From Berberis thunbergii (lineage: Eukaryota; Streptophyta; Magnoliopsida; Ranunculales; Berberidaceae), in NCBI GenBank assembly GCA_003290165.1, contig QNQO01000199.1, positions 186,001-250,000 of the forward strand: 64,000 bases of DNA, written 5' to 3'. Made by a program: the position numbers and the translations under genes. This document shows positions 31,415-43,096 of this stretch, piece after piece (positions within the stretch are counted from its first letter, which is position 1; each line of letters starts with the position of its first letter). Under the pieces are notes generated by a model, which saw nothing but the letters and a program-made list of their open reading frames with translations, was not told the origin of the DNA and did no database searches.

Positions 31415-34148
31415 ATTTTTTTTTAATTTAACTTCCGGGAGGGGCAACTATGGGATGCCAAACCTTTATTACTATAGCAAAAAAAAACTTTTACACAACG
31501 TCGGGGGTATGTTATGACTTTACCCGAATTAAAACCAGCGGAAACAATCCTAGCTAAATTGAAAAAAAACATTTAGGCTCTAAACATATTCTCAAGAAGA
31601 AAAGATCTTATTCAAGAGCTAGGCCTTACTCAACAAAGAAAAAGAAGAACCAAGAAACACTAAACAATAACAAACCATGTTGCCAAGCAAAGTATGTCCC
31701 ATTGCTTGCAGCCCATAAGTGTCAATTGCTTCGACTGCAACTCCAAATTAACCCAGAAGACGCCCTGCTAGAATCTGCCTGCCGCAAACAAGCAGCAAAC
31801 CGCAACGCCTAGTAGCAACCTCACCAAATCACAGCAGCAAAACGCATCCAACCAGCAGTTCCACTGTTTGTCAAAAACATAGTGTCTTACTCGATTTTTG
31901 ACCCAATCTTCATCACATCCTCCTAGCTGAAGTAGCGTGTTTGTAATAACAACAACACGATCTACTTCCTGTTCTCTTATACCGCCAGCTTGCAACCACA
32001 AATCTGCGCAAATACATAACACCATTTCACAAAACTGACAACACTTCACCCCGAAAATAACTCCTTAGCCATGATGAATGTAGGGCATATAACTCCTATC
32101 CAATCGAGCCAAACCCGCAATTCTTGTAGGAAGATTTGATTTTTCAAAAACCCGACTACTACCCTCCTTTTGTGCTCTGCCCGCTAACGCATCTGCCACG
32201 ACATTAGCTTCTCTGAAAATATGTTCCACTCCAACTACCAAGTCCTTAGTCAAATTTTTAATTTCCCTCCAACAACTCTAAAAAAACCAAGGGATCTTAC
32301 ACACATCATAAAACCAACCCCGCACAATCTCTGAATCCGTTTGAGTAATCACCTTATTGAATCTCAACCTTATACATAATCGAACTTCTTCAAGGACCGC
32401 TAACACTTCTGTCCGATTATTAGTTCCAGCACCAAAAACAATTTGTTGTACAACTATGTGCATGCCTTTATCATTTCTAACTATAACTCCACCGGTAGCT
32501 TTGTCACTTTTTGATGATCCATCAACATTAACGACCACAAAACCTTTCAGAGGGAAATCCCAATAAACTATCCTCTTCCCCCTATTATTTATTGGCAAGA
32601 TAGGAAACCCCATAGCTCTCAGCGGTTCCTTGAAAACACTGATTTTTTTTGCATGACACAAGTGTTTGCCAAACGCAATCCCCTTCTTACCAACAAAATC
32701 ACCGCCAAGCCATTCGGCTTGGCATTTTTATCGTTGTTTCCATAATTCCCAAATAATCAACATAGGAGTCAAATAATAAAACATACCTACTTCCGCAGGT
32801 AAGTATTCCCAAATAATCACCGCCTCATATTCGCCCTCATAAAACCACACTGTCAAAATGGTTGAAATCTCCGCTAGTCTTCTCACATGGATGTGAAAAA
32901 TAGAATCAAAATGACTCCATACTTCCGCAGCCAAGCTTCCGTCTATGAATAAATGCTTCAAAGATTCCACACCTAGATTATCACAACATAAAAATCTCAA
33001 GGCAAGAAATATACCACACCTATGCAGTTCCCCATCCACGTAACACGTCTCCGTAGGAGGTTCCATACAAAAATCAAAATTCTCGATGGTATTATCGTTT
33101 GCTAAACTTCTTAAATAAGTCTTCTTACTTACCCCTTATCCAAATCACATCATAAGTTGATTGAGTACTAAATAGACCATCTGTATCCAGAGTCCACACA
33201 CAAGAATCCTCACTCTGCTCCCCACCCCGGATTCTATCATTATATGACAATTTCGCCAATTCTCGGAGATACGGTCTAACCATCTCAAAGTCCCCAACTA
33301 TAACTTCATTCACCGTTGGCCACTTATCAAGTTCAATCAGCTCCCCTGACCACAAAAAAACCATCATTCCATTCCAATTTTCTGCGAAAAAACTAGTTTT
33401 TTTTTTGTTTCCAGTTCGCCATACGCCATTACCAACAAACACTGTTCTACTCTTCATAATCTCCTTCATGAATGGTGAAGCTCAATTTTTTTAATTCTGA
33501 CATATCAAGGGAACTCCTGCCTTCCAATATTTACTTCTCATAAAATTAGCCCATAATGACTTAGAATTGAGAAGATTCCACAAAGCTTTAAGACGAAAAA
33601 CTTTTGTGATAGTAAGTAGATTTCGAACCCCCAAACCTCCTTCTTCCATAGGAAAACTTATTTTTTCCCAAGATATCCATTTTTTTTTCAATCTCCCTTC
33701 ATAATCCCCCAGAAAAATTTTGCCAGTATCTTCTAAATCCTTGCCAATACCTTCAGAGGGACACACATAACACTTAAGGTATAGACCGGGATAGAGCTAA
33801 GTACGTGCTTGATCAAAATCAATCTGCCTCCAGGCAATAACAATTTCGCCTCCCATCCATTGACTATTTTTTGAATTTTGCTGACTAATTCATCAAAGAA
33901 GATTATTTTGCATCTTCCTTGATAAATAGAACCTCTCAGGTATGTCATTGGAGACCCTCTGTACTGAAAGCCTGTATAAATCTTCAAAGCAACCACACTC
34001 TTTGCCGAGGCCTTTTCCTCCACCATAAAAGAGCTTTTTCCTATATTAATCTTTTGTCATGAAGCTTTACTATATCTCTCCAAAAGTTTAATACAACCCG
34101 TGACAGAGGATTTCCTACCATTGAGGAAAATAAAAGTATCATCTGCAA
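31415..34148 (-). mobile_element. L1-type LINE, 5'-truncated (family C)
   Basis: Minus-strand non-LTR element with its A-tail (T-run on the + strand) at 31416-31424 and its 5' truncation right at the RT active site. It is inserted in the MULE N-terminal coding region, where the left flank atatctttcaa recurs on the right side as tatctttcaa (from about 34177 and again from 34192). Confidence 0.85.
32065..34148 (-). pseudogene. LINE RT, zf-RVT and RNase H remnant
   Basis: Order on the minus strand: FADDTFIFLNG (RT motif with the catalytic DD, ~34150-34118), KKWISWEKISFPMEEGGLG (~33690-33625), linker SRTVFVGNGVWRTGNK (~33455), the zinc-binding region (~33060-32730) and RNase H with VNVDGSSKSDKATGG and NNRTEVLAVLEEV (32540-32385), then HIFREANVVADALAG (~32220-32175). 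Stops and frame breaks separate the blocks. The RT lacks everything before the FADD motif, so it is dead on arrival. Confidence 0.8.
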
Positions 34149-34189
34149 ACTTGTAATTGTACCATTCATATAAGTATATCTTTCAAACT

Positions 34190-34510
34190 TGTAAGAGTGT
34201 ATCTTTCAAACTTGTAATGGTACCATTCATATAAGTGTCCATTGGCAACCATGATGAACTAAACCAGTCATTTTGTCCCATAAATACAACAAGTCTGCAT
34301 CAGATTTCACTACTTTGACACTTTGATCAACACAAATTCATGCAATGGTAGCTTATTTAATTCCACAATGCTTCTCAATGCCATCTCATAGATCCTTCAA
34401 ACACCACTCATCCCCATCAATATCTTTCAAACTTGTAATGGTACCATTCGTATAAGTTTCCTTTGGCCACCATGATGAACTAAACCAGTCATCTTGTCAC
34501 GTAAAGCCAT
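34190..34510 (-). pseudogene. MULE N-terminal coding start, duplicated
   Basis: Minus strand: NGTITSLKDIDGDEWCLKDL, HCGIK, VDQSVKVVKSDADLLYLWD. The block ttgtaatggtaccattcat...ccatgatgaactaaaccagtcat occurs twice (34199-34275 and 34434-34493), a ~235-bp tandem duplication. It matches 31177-31412 on the other side of the LINE. Confidence 0.6.
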
Positions 34511-34997
34511 CCCTGCCAAATTTAACAAATTTAGCAGTTTAACAGTGCATATCAGTCAATATCAAATACAAATTCAACTAATTTAACAAATTTACACAAT
34601 TGAACAATTTTACACAAAGTTACAGTGTATATCACTGAAAAATTACTAAATTTAGTGTATATCACAAACAAATTTTTACTAAAATTTACTAAAATTCAAA
34701 ATATTTCAGTAAAATCAAACAAACAAACGTTTTTCAATGGCAGTGAAGAGCTTACCTGCTCAAGGTGGGTCGCAGCATTGAGTGGTTTTCAGCTTGGAAT
34801 CTTCTTCGTCTCCTCCTTTCTCCGTCTCTCCCTCTCTCTGTCTCTGACTCTTTACGAAGGCAGTTCCCTCCCCTCCCCTCGAGTGTACTCCTTCGCCTCC
34901 CTCGAGCATCGAGAGATCTCCTTCCATCCCCTCCCTTTTTCCCAGTCTCCATCTCTTCCAAACTTAAAACAAATCTTCAGTTAGGATTTGAGAGAGG

Positions 34998-35240
34998 AAA
35001 ATGGGCATGTGTATGTGGCACATGCTTCGCACATGAGGGGTAAAAGGAGTATTTCAAGAATATTAATGTTTTCTGGTAGTCAAACGAGTTGACTTGAAGA
35101 TTAAATTCGAAAATGGGGGTTAGACTAAATTAAAATAACTAGTAGCACCCAATTTTGGTTTAAATTATTGTGGGCTAAAAGGTAAATAATCCATATAGTT
35201 ATGGTCATAATGGTGTGAATCTATGTTAAACTTTGTCAAG
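34998..35240 (-). repeat. MULE right terminal inverted repeat
   Basis: Inverted partner of 8604-8838. Shared blocks read on the minus strand include ttatttaccttttagccc, ccaaaattgggtg and aacattaatattcttgaaat. Confidence 0.8.
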
Positions 35241-36479
35241 CTCAAATAAGCACAATTCTGTAGACATTAAAAAACAATGTAAATAATCGACAAACATAAT
35301 ATTTATTAAAAAAAAAAAGGAATGTTCATGTAACTTTCAATTTAGTAAAGTGAATACTCCTAGGAACATATCTTTGTTGTGGGTTTAAATCCATGATTTA
35401 CATCCAATTTATCAAGTATATGCTTTTGTTCCTAAATTTGTCGTTGTTTACAAATATTACCATACGCAGGCAATCGAATAATTTCATCAATCTCCCTGTC
35501 CAAGACCTTCTTCATTATGTTATCTTGTATGCTCCACAGTACCTTCTTTTTCGTATTGTAATAATTTAGTGTTCACTTATCAATCATAATGCACATGCAT
35601 ACCCAAACTTGTTCTTCAAAATTCCATGAGCACTCTATTATTTTTAGAGAATATGCCAACAGATCGGATGCATCTCCAAACTTAATCTGATTTCTTTTCG
35701 TTAGCTTCTTTGTCCTCGCAAATGAAGAAAAAAAGGACTTTTTCCTTTGATTACCTCAAATAGAAAATCAACTGAGTTCATCTCTTGATACTTTCACTTT
35801 AAAAGTCCTTCATGTTGAAAAAAGAAGTGAGGAGGTGCTGGGTTTTTTCTTTTTTTCATGTTGAGCTGAGTGTTAGCTTGTCCAAGGTAGACTGTAACAT
35901 TGCGGGGGGGGGGGGGGGGGGGGGGGGGCTATGGCTGGCAAGCTACCAAGGGATGGGTTATATCCTACATTGCCTAGGTGATGAAAGGGATGAGTTACAA
36001 CACGTTTTAAAGTCGTACGAGCCTTAGGCCCAAAACAGATAATATTGTACCATATGGATTGGGTCATCATCTAAGCTGTCACTTGAGTATGCAACTTGTC
36101 AACCTCCTCAATTGGCTATAAAAGGGACCAAGGGGTCTCTTATTTGAAATCATCCTCCAGAATCATGATTGAACCTCATTTTAAATCAGTGCAATCAACT
36201 CATGGTTTGTAGTATAAGCCTAGTTCGTAATCAAAGTTAGTTTGGGGAATCAATTTTGTTATTTTGTCGGGTTTTTTTCATTTGTTCATTGGGTTTCCAT
36301 TTGTTTGAATTTTTTTTTTTTTTTGAGAAAACAATATGTATGAGGGTGGTTGTAATATGTTTGTACTTCGAATCTGAAACCATAAAAGTTGTTTGTTTAT
36401 TGTGGATGTCAACGAGTTTACCGAACCATTTATATTTGTTATCTCTGGTTTTATTGTCTTTGTTTGGTAACATGGCATT
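35241..36479. other. No gene recognised; poly-G tract
   Basis: AT-rich sequence with a 25-base G run at 35904-35928. No recognisable gene or RNA. Confidence 0.5.
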
Positions 36480-39065
36480 TTGGTATTTGTAGTGTTTCCT
36501 TGCAACACTTCATCGGTACAATAAGGAACATACAGATCATCCCAACAATGAAATACGAGGCCATCCGCTGCATGTGAAAGTTTTGGAATGAATTCTGTTG
36601 AGAGTTTTCTAACCGTAATTACTAACCAAATGTTTTTCCTCTCATAGTTCATATCTGTAGCAAGATATTTTATTCCGTTGAGCAAATTGGCGTTGCTCAA
36701 AATTCCTAGGTTCGATAACCTCTTTTCGAGCCTCTTCCATATTTTAGGGAAAGGCAGTTGTACAATAGGTTCTTCATTAATTGCAATTATGACATAGCGA
36801 TAAGTATCTTATCTCTGGCTTATGCTTTTGTGTGTCAGGGAGAGTATCAATCACAATCTCACTATCAATAAATGTGAAGTTGCGATGGGTTTAAGTAGTT
36901 ATGTTTCCTTGTTTTGATGAGAAACGATCTGACCCCCTCCATAAACATAAATTATGGTCAATCAAGTAACATCCATCAACTGTTATAAGCATCATATGTC
37001 ATGTGAGGCAAAGATCTCAGTTAGTGTCATGGTCCAAACTAGTGTGGTTCACAGGAAGAATACCAAGGCAGAGTTTCATAACTTGGCTGGTTATGCATAA
37101 GGCTCTCAAGACCCAAGACAAATTGAAGAAATGGGGAGTCACTGGAGGCTCAAGCTACCCACTAGAGTGTGAAGATCACCTCTTCTTCAGATGTAGCTAC
37201 TCAAGTTATGTGTGGTCTGATGTCCTCCTTCAATTGGGATACAGAAGACATCCTCTGGATTGGGCAGCAGAGTGGAAGTGGTGTGAATTGAAATTCTCTA
37301 GTACGTCCCCAAGATCAGTGCTTAAGAAGCTTGCTCTGAATGCGACTATCTACCATCTGTGGACAGAGAGGAACCATAGAGTCTTCAAGGCCATATTAAT
37401 ATCAGCAAGTGTTCTGGTGCCCAGGATTACTCAAGATGTGAGACTACGTGCTTCACTACTGGATATGCAGGTAGAAGACAATGGTGAGGATAGAGAGTTA
37501 TTTGATAAGTGGCGGATAGGTGTTCAGTTCCATATACACACTAGTAATGTGCATGCATGGCAAAAGCCTGAACTAGGATGGTTCAAGGTGAACTCAGATG
37601 GCTCTCTACCAGGGAATTAAGGTGGCTATTATGCATTGATCAGGGACCATCATGGGCGTGAAGTGGCGGTTGCGGCTAGGGCACAAAGAGCACAAACAAT
37701 GATTCTACATGAACTTCAGGGAATTGAATAGGGGATCAAGCTAGCGCAACAACATAGTTGTCAAAAAGTTGAGCTAAATATGGATTCAAGTAATGCATTC
37801 AAATACATCACTACCACTAAAGCTCGACCATGGGAAGCAATACATATAATCAGGCGCATCAAGGAGGCAATCAGGACATTTGAGGAATGCAAGGTCATAC
37901 ATGCAATTCGAGAAACAAAACAAGCAGCGGATAAACTTTCAAAACTCTTTCCCGACCATGAATTTATTGAGATAATTAACTAGTTCACTTGCGGATGATA
38001 TTAAGAAAATTAATTTTGATGATGCCTGAGGTAGGAAATACACTCGAATGTAACAAATCAGATCCTTCCTTTTTTTAGTGGTCTGGGGAGCCCATATAAA
38101 CCCCATGTTTGCCTTTCAAAAAAAAAAAAAAATCATATGTCGCGTCCCATCAGCTTTCCGTGTAGCATAGTACTTCTACTTCCTTAACAATTGTAAGTTG
38201 TTCCTATTAAGAGAAACTGATGAGATACAGGAAACTGATAAGAAGAGGTTCTATTTGCGTTTGCCAGCAACCCCTACTATAGCACCGACCATGATATATT
38301 CATAACAAATTTTTTAATAGCCTCTTGTTGTCCATCGGGTATACTGCCTCACTGTCTCCTATGTTATCTATCAGGTATACTGTTTCCTATCATTCATCAG
38401 AGTTGCCTTGTTTGCTACATGATCTTGTTCTTGTGATGACGGGGCAGGCCTATCATCGTCACCATCTTCATCGCTTGTAGAATTGAGATCACAACCCTTT
38501 TTCCACTTTGGTATTGTAGGATAAAGGGGGTGTATGATAAAAAGTGTAGAGTGCATCAATGTAGTATTTTATTTATTTATTTTATAGATTTCCAGATGGT
38601 GTGGTTGAGCAAATCTCGAATTGCATTAGTGACCGAGTTAAATCCCTCTCCATAGCACATAAAATAGTGAACAATCATGTAACCTTTGCGATCATTCCCA
38701 TGAGATGAACAAGAATATACTTCCTGACTAAATGTTGGTGGAGGTTGGCTTTGAACTGCAAGACTTGCCACACAAACTGATTTGTGCATTGATCGTCTGG
38801 CACATAATTCCTTCCCTTGCATGGAATCTTAACATACTGAATACCTTGGTTGATGCACTTTGGGGGGCGATGGTAGCGATATCAATTACTAGACCAATTT
38901 GATCCCTTGGTCTGACATGTGTGAAAGAGTATCTTTTATCAGGAGGTAGGTAATGATTGAAATCTTCAAAAAGAGGTACTTTAGATGGGAGTGTGAGGTT
39001 AAGAATTGCCTTACCGGAACAAGGACAATCCAGCTAACCTGGTGGATGAAGAAGAAGAGAAAAAA
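36480..39065 (-). pseudogene. mRNA capping enzyme pseudogene
   Basis: Minus strand, N to C: PPG*LDCPCSGKAI (W to stop, ~39045-39005); LPSKVPLFEDFNHYLPPDKRYSF (~38995-38930) and IGLVIDIA; the phosphatase signature region SSHGNDRKGYMIVHYFM (~38710-38655), where the expected catalytic Cys position reads Ser; the acidic linker DLNSTSDEDGDDD; SLNRNNLQLLRK and the guanylyltransferase active-site motif KADGTRH (~38165-38145); then, after a LINE, MMLITVDGCYLID (~36993-36955), DSEIVIDTLPD (~36870) and KNIWLVITVRKL, EFIPKLSHAADGLVF, DDLYVP (~36640-36520). It corresponds to the bifunctional plant enzyme with RNA 5'-triphosphatase and guanylyltransferase domains. Stops, frameshifts and a LINE insertion show it is dead. 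The oligonucleotide-binding C-terminus is missing. Confidence 0.8.
37001..38131 (+). mobile_element. LINE insertion with 10-bp target duplication (family B)
   Basis: 1.13-kb 5'-truncated LINE ending in an A-tract (38118-38131), flanked by perfect direct repeats atcatatgtc (36991-37000 and 38132-38141). It encodes zf-RVT and RNase H parts: RQSFITWLVMHKALKTQDKL (~37066-37125), DHLFFRCSYSSYVW (~37173-37213), GWFKVNSDGSLPGN then a stop (37618), RNase H continuing RDHHGREVAVAARA, and AIRETKQAADKLSKLF (37902-37950). It splits the capping enzyme pseudogene between codons of GTRH and MML. Confidence 0.95.
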
Positions 39066-39144
39066 AATTTATTCTTCTCCAAGTTGTTGTGGTTGGCTTT
39101 TCCATTATGTGTTGTTTTTGGAAATTTAAACTGGATTTTTTGCT

Positions 39145-40359
39145 TTTTTTTAAAGGCAAGCGCGGGGTATAAATGGACTCCCCAGACCACAGAAAAGGTG
39201 ATAATGTTTACATTCGTGTATAATGTCTACCTATCGCATCGCCAAAAATAATTTTTTTAAGATCTTCGGCAAAGGAACTAGGTGTGATCTCTAAGTATTC
39301 TGCACTAGCCAAAAGACTCGCTAGCTTGTCTGCTGCTTGGTTAGTTTCTCTGACCGCATGCATCAGTCTGTAATCTTCAAACTCTTCTAGCAGCATCTTG
39401 ATACGGCGTACTATGAGACGAGCTTCCCATGGAGGCACTTTTTCGGTAGCAAGGTATCGGTACATATTCATTGAATCCATGCAGAAAACAACCTTGGTGA
39501 TGTTATGTTGCTTAGCCAGTCTTATTCCTGTTTCGATTCCTTGTATTTTATGGAGAATAACTGACTTAGCTTCCTGGGATCCTGCTGCTGCAGCTATGAC
39601 TAGGCCATTATTGTCTCTTATCAATGCGCCATATCCGCCTCGGTGTCCTTCCATTGAGCCATCGGCATTGATCATATACCAACCCCAGTCAGGCTTCTTC
39701 CACGTATGTACGGTCCTCAACTTTGTTTCAAACTGAACAGCGAATCTCCACTTCTCACAAATCGTTTATTCTGGTCATTGTCTTCCACTGTAAGGTCAAG
39801 GACTGCAACCCGGAACTTCACATCCTCAATAATCTTGTCAATTAGCTGAAGGACTACTCTGTGCTTACCCTGAATAAGTGTTTGTTTCTCTCTTGCCATA
39901 GGTGATAGACAACTGCATTGAATGCAAGTTTCTTAACTAATGTGCCAGGAGACTCGCCTATGAAGTGTTGTATGCACTAGTCAACTTCAAGCTCCCATGT
40001 TAATGGTCTTCGATTATATCCCAAGTAAAATAGAAGGTTAGAGAACCAACACTCGAAGTACAAGTGGTCCTCATTATCTTGTGCATTGCTACACAGACTA
40101 CACTTAGAAACCTCTATCGTCTTCCATTTCCTCATCTTGTCTTGCGTTTTCAAGGCTTTGTGCATTGCTAGCCAAGTGATAAAACTATGACGAAGTATCT
40201 TACCCTTGAACCACACTAGTCTCGGCCATGGAACTTCATTCGATCTATGCCTGATTGAATGATACGCTGATTTGCATGTAAACTCCCCATCATTACCTCC
40301 AATCCATATGACCTCATTCTTGAAGCGCTGATCTAGTTCAATAGAGTCAAGGCCCAATG
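39145..40359 (-). mobile_element. LINE, 5'-truncated (family B copy 2)
   Basis: Minus-strand copy of the same family as 37001-38131. RNase H (39720-39208) with WGWYMINADGSMEGHRGGYG, VFCMDSMNMYRYL and RETNQAADKLASLL; zf-RVT region (40357-39977) with RHSFITWLAMHKALKTQDKM and CSLCSNAQDNEDHLYFEC. The T-run at 39144-39151 is its A-tail. Imperfect 15-bp flanks actggat(t/c)ttttgct (39130-39144, 40360-40374) look like the target duplication. The RNase H part is unusually well preserved (170 codons open). Confidence 0.85.
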
Positions 40360-40541
40360 ACTGGATCTTTTGCTTCTATTGGGTATGTTGTTTTCATTCG
40401 TTGACGCACTTCTGTTTCACATTCCTTGTCCAAGAATATCTTCTTCTTCTGGGATTCATTTCCTATTTTCTCTATCTACTCTACTCTAATCCATTTCACC
40501 GGGGAAGATACCTAATTTTTTAGGTTGGGGTTGTACATACC

Positions 40542-40652
40542 CAGAAATTCTAGGGAGCGAGGAGATAAGTGAAACCACCTCGAGATGTGCAGCATCGCTT
40601 ATCTCGAGGGGGATGAGTGGTTACACCCATCCCTCGCTCCCTAGAAGGGCTC
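40542..40652. mobile_element. 111-bp foldback MITE (unit 1)
   Basis: Arms cagaaattctagggagcgag and the reverse of ctcgctccctagaagggctc pair, with further inner pairing (gataagtg.../...cttatctcgag). Flanked by the 9-bp direct repeat gtacatacc (40533-40541, 40653-40661). A 9-bp duplication suggests a Mutator-type MITE. It shares its end motif CAGAAATTCTA with the hairpin element at 50391-50551. Confidence 0.8.
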
Positions 40653-41764
40653 GTACATACCAATTCCTAAAGTGGGTGCGGGGCCCCAGTATTGTCCAAA
40701 ATGAAATAAGGTATTGACTTAGGAACCCCATCATTATCCATTATCCACAAACTAAGCCCAAAGCTACCCACATTGGATTTGGCTAGGGCCGTCCAACTTT
40801 CAAGTTCAACCATACGGTTCGTTGGTTGGTTGTTAGTTTACCCAATATCTTATGTGATAAAAAGAAAAATAAAATAAAATGGAAAACAATTGAATAATAA
40901 AATCGAAGCTGTATATATATTAAAAAAAAAAGAACAAAAGTTGAGGTGTCTAGACAACCTTCAAGTTTGCAAGCAGTGATTTAGAATCACGATGGTGGTG
41001 CCTTATAAATGTGGTAACAAATATGAATCAAATCAAGGCTAAGTTTGTTGCACAACTTTAGCATTAGACATATTTATAGAGAAAGTAAGAAAGATGCTAA
41101 TTTGCCTTGGAAAGCCGTACGTATGGCTATGAGAGTGCACTGCAATTTACTCCTCACGGCGACCCCTTGCCAATTGCATCTCATATTGTAGTCATCATAT
41201 GCTAGCAGGAAACTCTAGTTGAGAAGATACTCATTTTGTTTGCTCAATGCCATGTCTTGTAACTGCCTCTTTACTTACTTTTTCTTTGACTTCTCTCATT
41301 TACTACCTCTGTGCTACACAGACTACACTTAGAAACCTCTATCGTCTTCCATTTCCTCATCTTGTCTTGCGTTTTCAAGGCTTTGTGCATTGCTAGCCAA
41401 GTGATAAAACTATGACGAAGTATCTTACCCTTGAACCACACTAGTCTCGGCCATGGAACTTCATTCGATCTATGCCTGATTGAATGATACGCTGATTTGC
41501 ATGTAAACTCCCCATCATTACCTTCAATCCATATGACCTCATTCTTGAAGCGCTGATCTAGTTCAATAGAGTCAAGGCCCAATGACTGGATCTTTTGCTT
41601 CTATTGGGTATGTTGTTTTCATTCGTTGACACACTTCTGTTTCACATTCCTTGTCCAAGAATATCTTCTTCTGGGATTCATTTCCTATTTTCTCTATCTA
41701 CTCTACTCTAATCCATTTCACCGGGGAAGATACCTAAATTTTTTAGGTTGGGGTTGTACATACC

Positions 41765-41875
41765 CAGAAATTCTAGGGAGCGAGGAGATAAGTGAAACCA
41801 CCTCGAGATGTACAGCATCGCTTATCTCGAGGGGGATGAGTGGTTACACCCATCCCTCGCTCCCTAGAAGGGCTC
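41765..41875. mobile_element. 111-bp foldback MITE (unit 2)
   Basis: Copy of the unit-1 element, flanked by gtacatacc at 41756-41764 and 41876-41884. It arose by tandem duplication, not by new transposition. Confidence 0.8.
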
Positions 41876-42985
41876 GTACATACCAATTCCTAAAGTGGGT
41901 GCAGGGCCCCAGTATTGTCCAAAATGAAATAAGGTATTGACTTAGGAACCCCATCATTATCCATTATCCACAAACTAAGCCCAAAGCTACCCACATTGGA
42001 TTTGGCTAGGGCCGTCCAACTTTCAAGTTCAACCATACGGTTCGTTGGTTGGTTGTTAGTTTACCCAATATCTTATGTGGTAAAAAGAAAAATAAAATAA
42101 AATGGAAAACAATTGAATAATAAAATCGAAGCTGTATATATATTAAAAAAAAAGAACAAAAGTTGAGGTGTCTAGACAACCTTCAAGTTTGCAAGCAGTG
42201 ATTTAGAATCACGATGGTGGTGCCTTATAAATGTGGTAACAAATATGAATCAAATCAAGGCTAAGTTTGTTGCACAACTTTAGCATTAGACATATTTATA
42301 GAGAAAGTAAGAAAGATGCTAATTTGCCTTGGAAAGCCGTACGTATGGCTATGAGAGTGCACTGCAATTTACTCCTCACGGCGACCCTTGCCAATTGCAT
42401 CTCATATTGTAGTCATCATATGCTAGCAGGAAACTCTAGTTGAGAAGATACTCATTTGTTTGCTCAATGCCATGTCTTGTAACTGCCTCTTTACTTACTT
42501 TTTCTTTGACTTCTCTCATTTACTACCTCTGTGCTACACAGACTACACTTAGAACCTCTATCGTCTTCCATTTCCTCATCTTGTCTTGCGTTTTCAAGGC
42601 TTTGTGCATTGCTAGCCAAGTGATAAAACTATGACGAAGTATCTTACCCTTGAACCACACTAGTCTCGGCCATGGAACTTCATTCGATCTATGCCTGATT
42701 GAATGATACGCTGATTTGCATGTAAACTCCCCATCATTACCTTCAATCCATATGACCTCATTCTTGAAGCGCTGATCTAGTTCAATAGAGTCAAGGCCCA
42801 ATGACTGGATCTTTTGCTTCTATTGGGTATGTTGTTTTCATTCGTTGACACACTTCTGTTTCACATTCCTTGTCCAAGAATATCTTCTTCTCTGGGATTC
42901 ATTTCCTATTTTCTCTATCTACTCTACTCTAATCCATTTCACCGGGGAAGATACCTAAATTTTTTAGGTTGGGGTTGTACATACC

Positions 42986-43096
42986 CAGAAATTCTAGGGA
43001 GCGAGGAGATAAGTGAAACCACCTCGAGATGTACAGCATCGCTTATCTCGAGGGGGATGAGTGGTTACACCCATCCCTCGCTCCCTAGAAGGGCTC
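42986..43096. mobile_element. 111-bp foldback MITE (unit 3)
   Basis: Third copy, flanked by gtacatacc at 42977-42985 and 43097-43105. Confidence 0.8.

Larger units (their letters stand above)
8604..35240 (-). mobile_element. Giant nested Mutator-like element (MULE)
   Basis: The two ends are inverted copies of each other over about 230 bp (8604-8838 against 34998-35240), sharing blocks such as ttatttaccttttagccc, aaaattgggtg, gtcaactc.tttgact and aacattaatattcttgaaat. Long TIRs plus an internal MuDR-type transposase mark a MULE. The transposase gene runs on the minus strand from ~34.5 kb to ~10.2 kb. Removing the 17.25-kb CACTA element, the ~2.7-kb LINE and a 446-bp hAT MITE leaves about 6 kb, a normal MULE size. 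The outermost bases and the 9-bp target duplication could not be fixed. Confidence 0.85.

Noticed and set aside
36278..36700. 140-codon minus-strand ORF as a novel gene
   Set aside because: Its N-terminal half is the guanylyltransferase remnant; the rest is out-of-frame AT-rich sequence.
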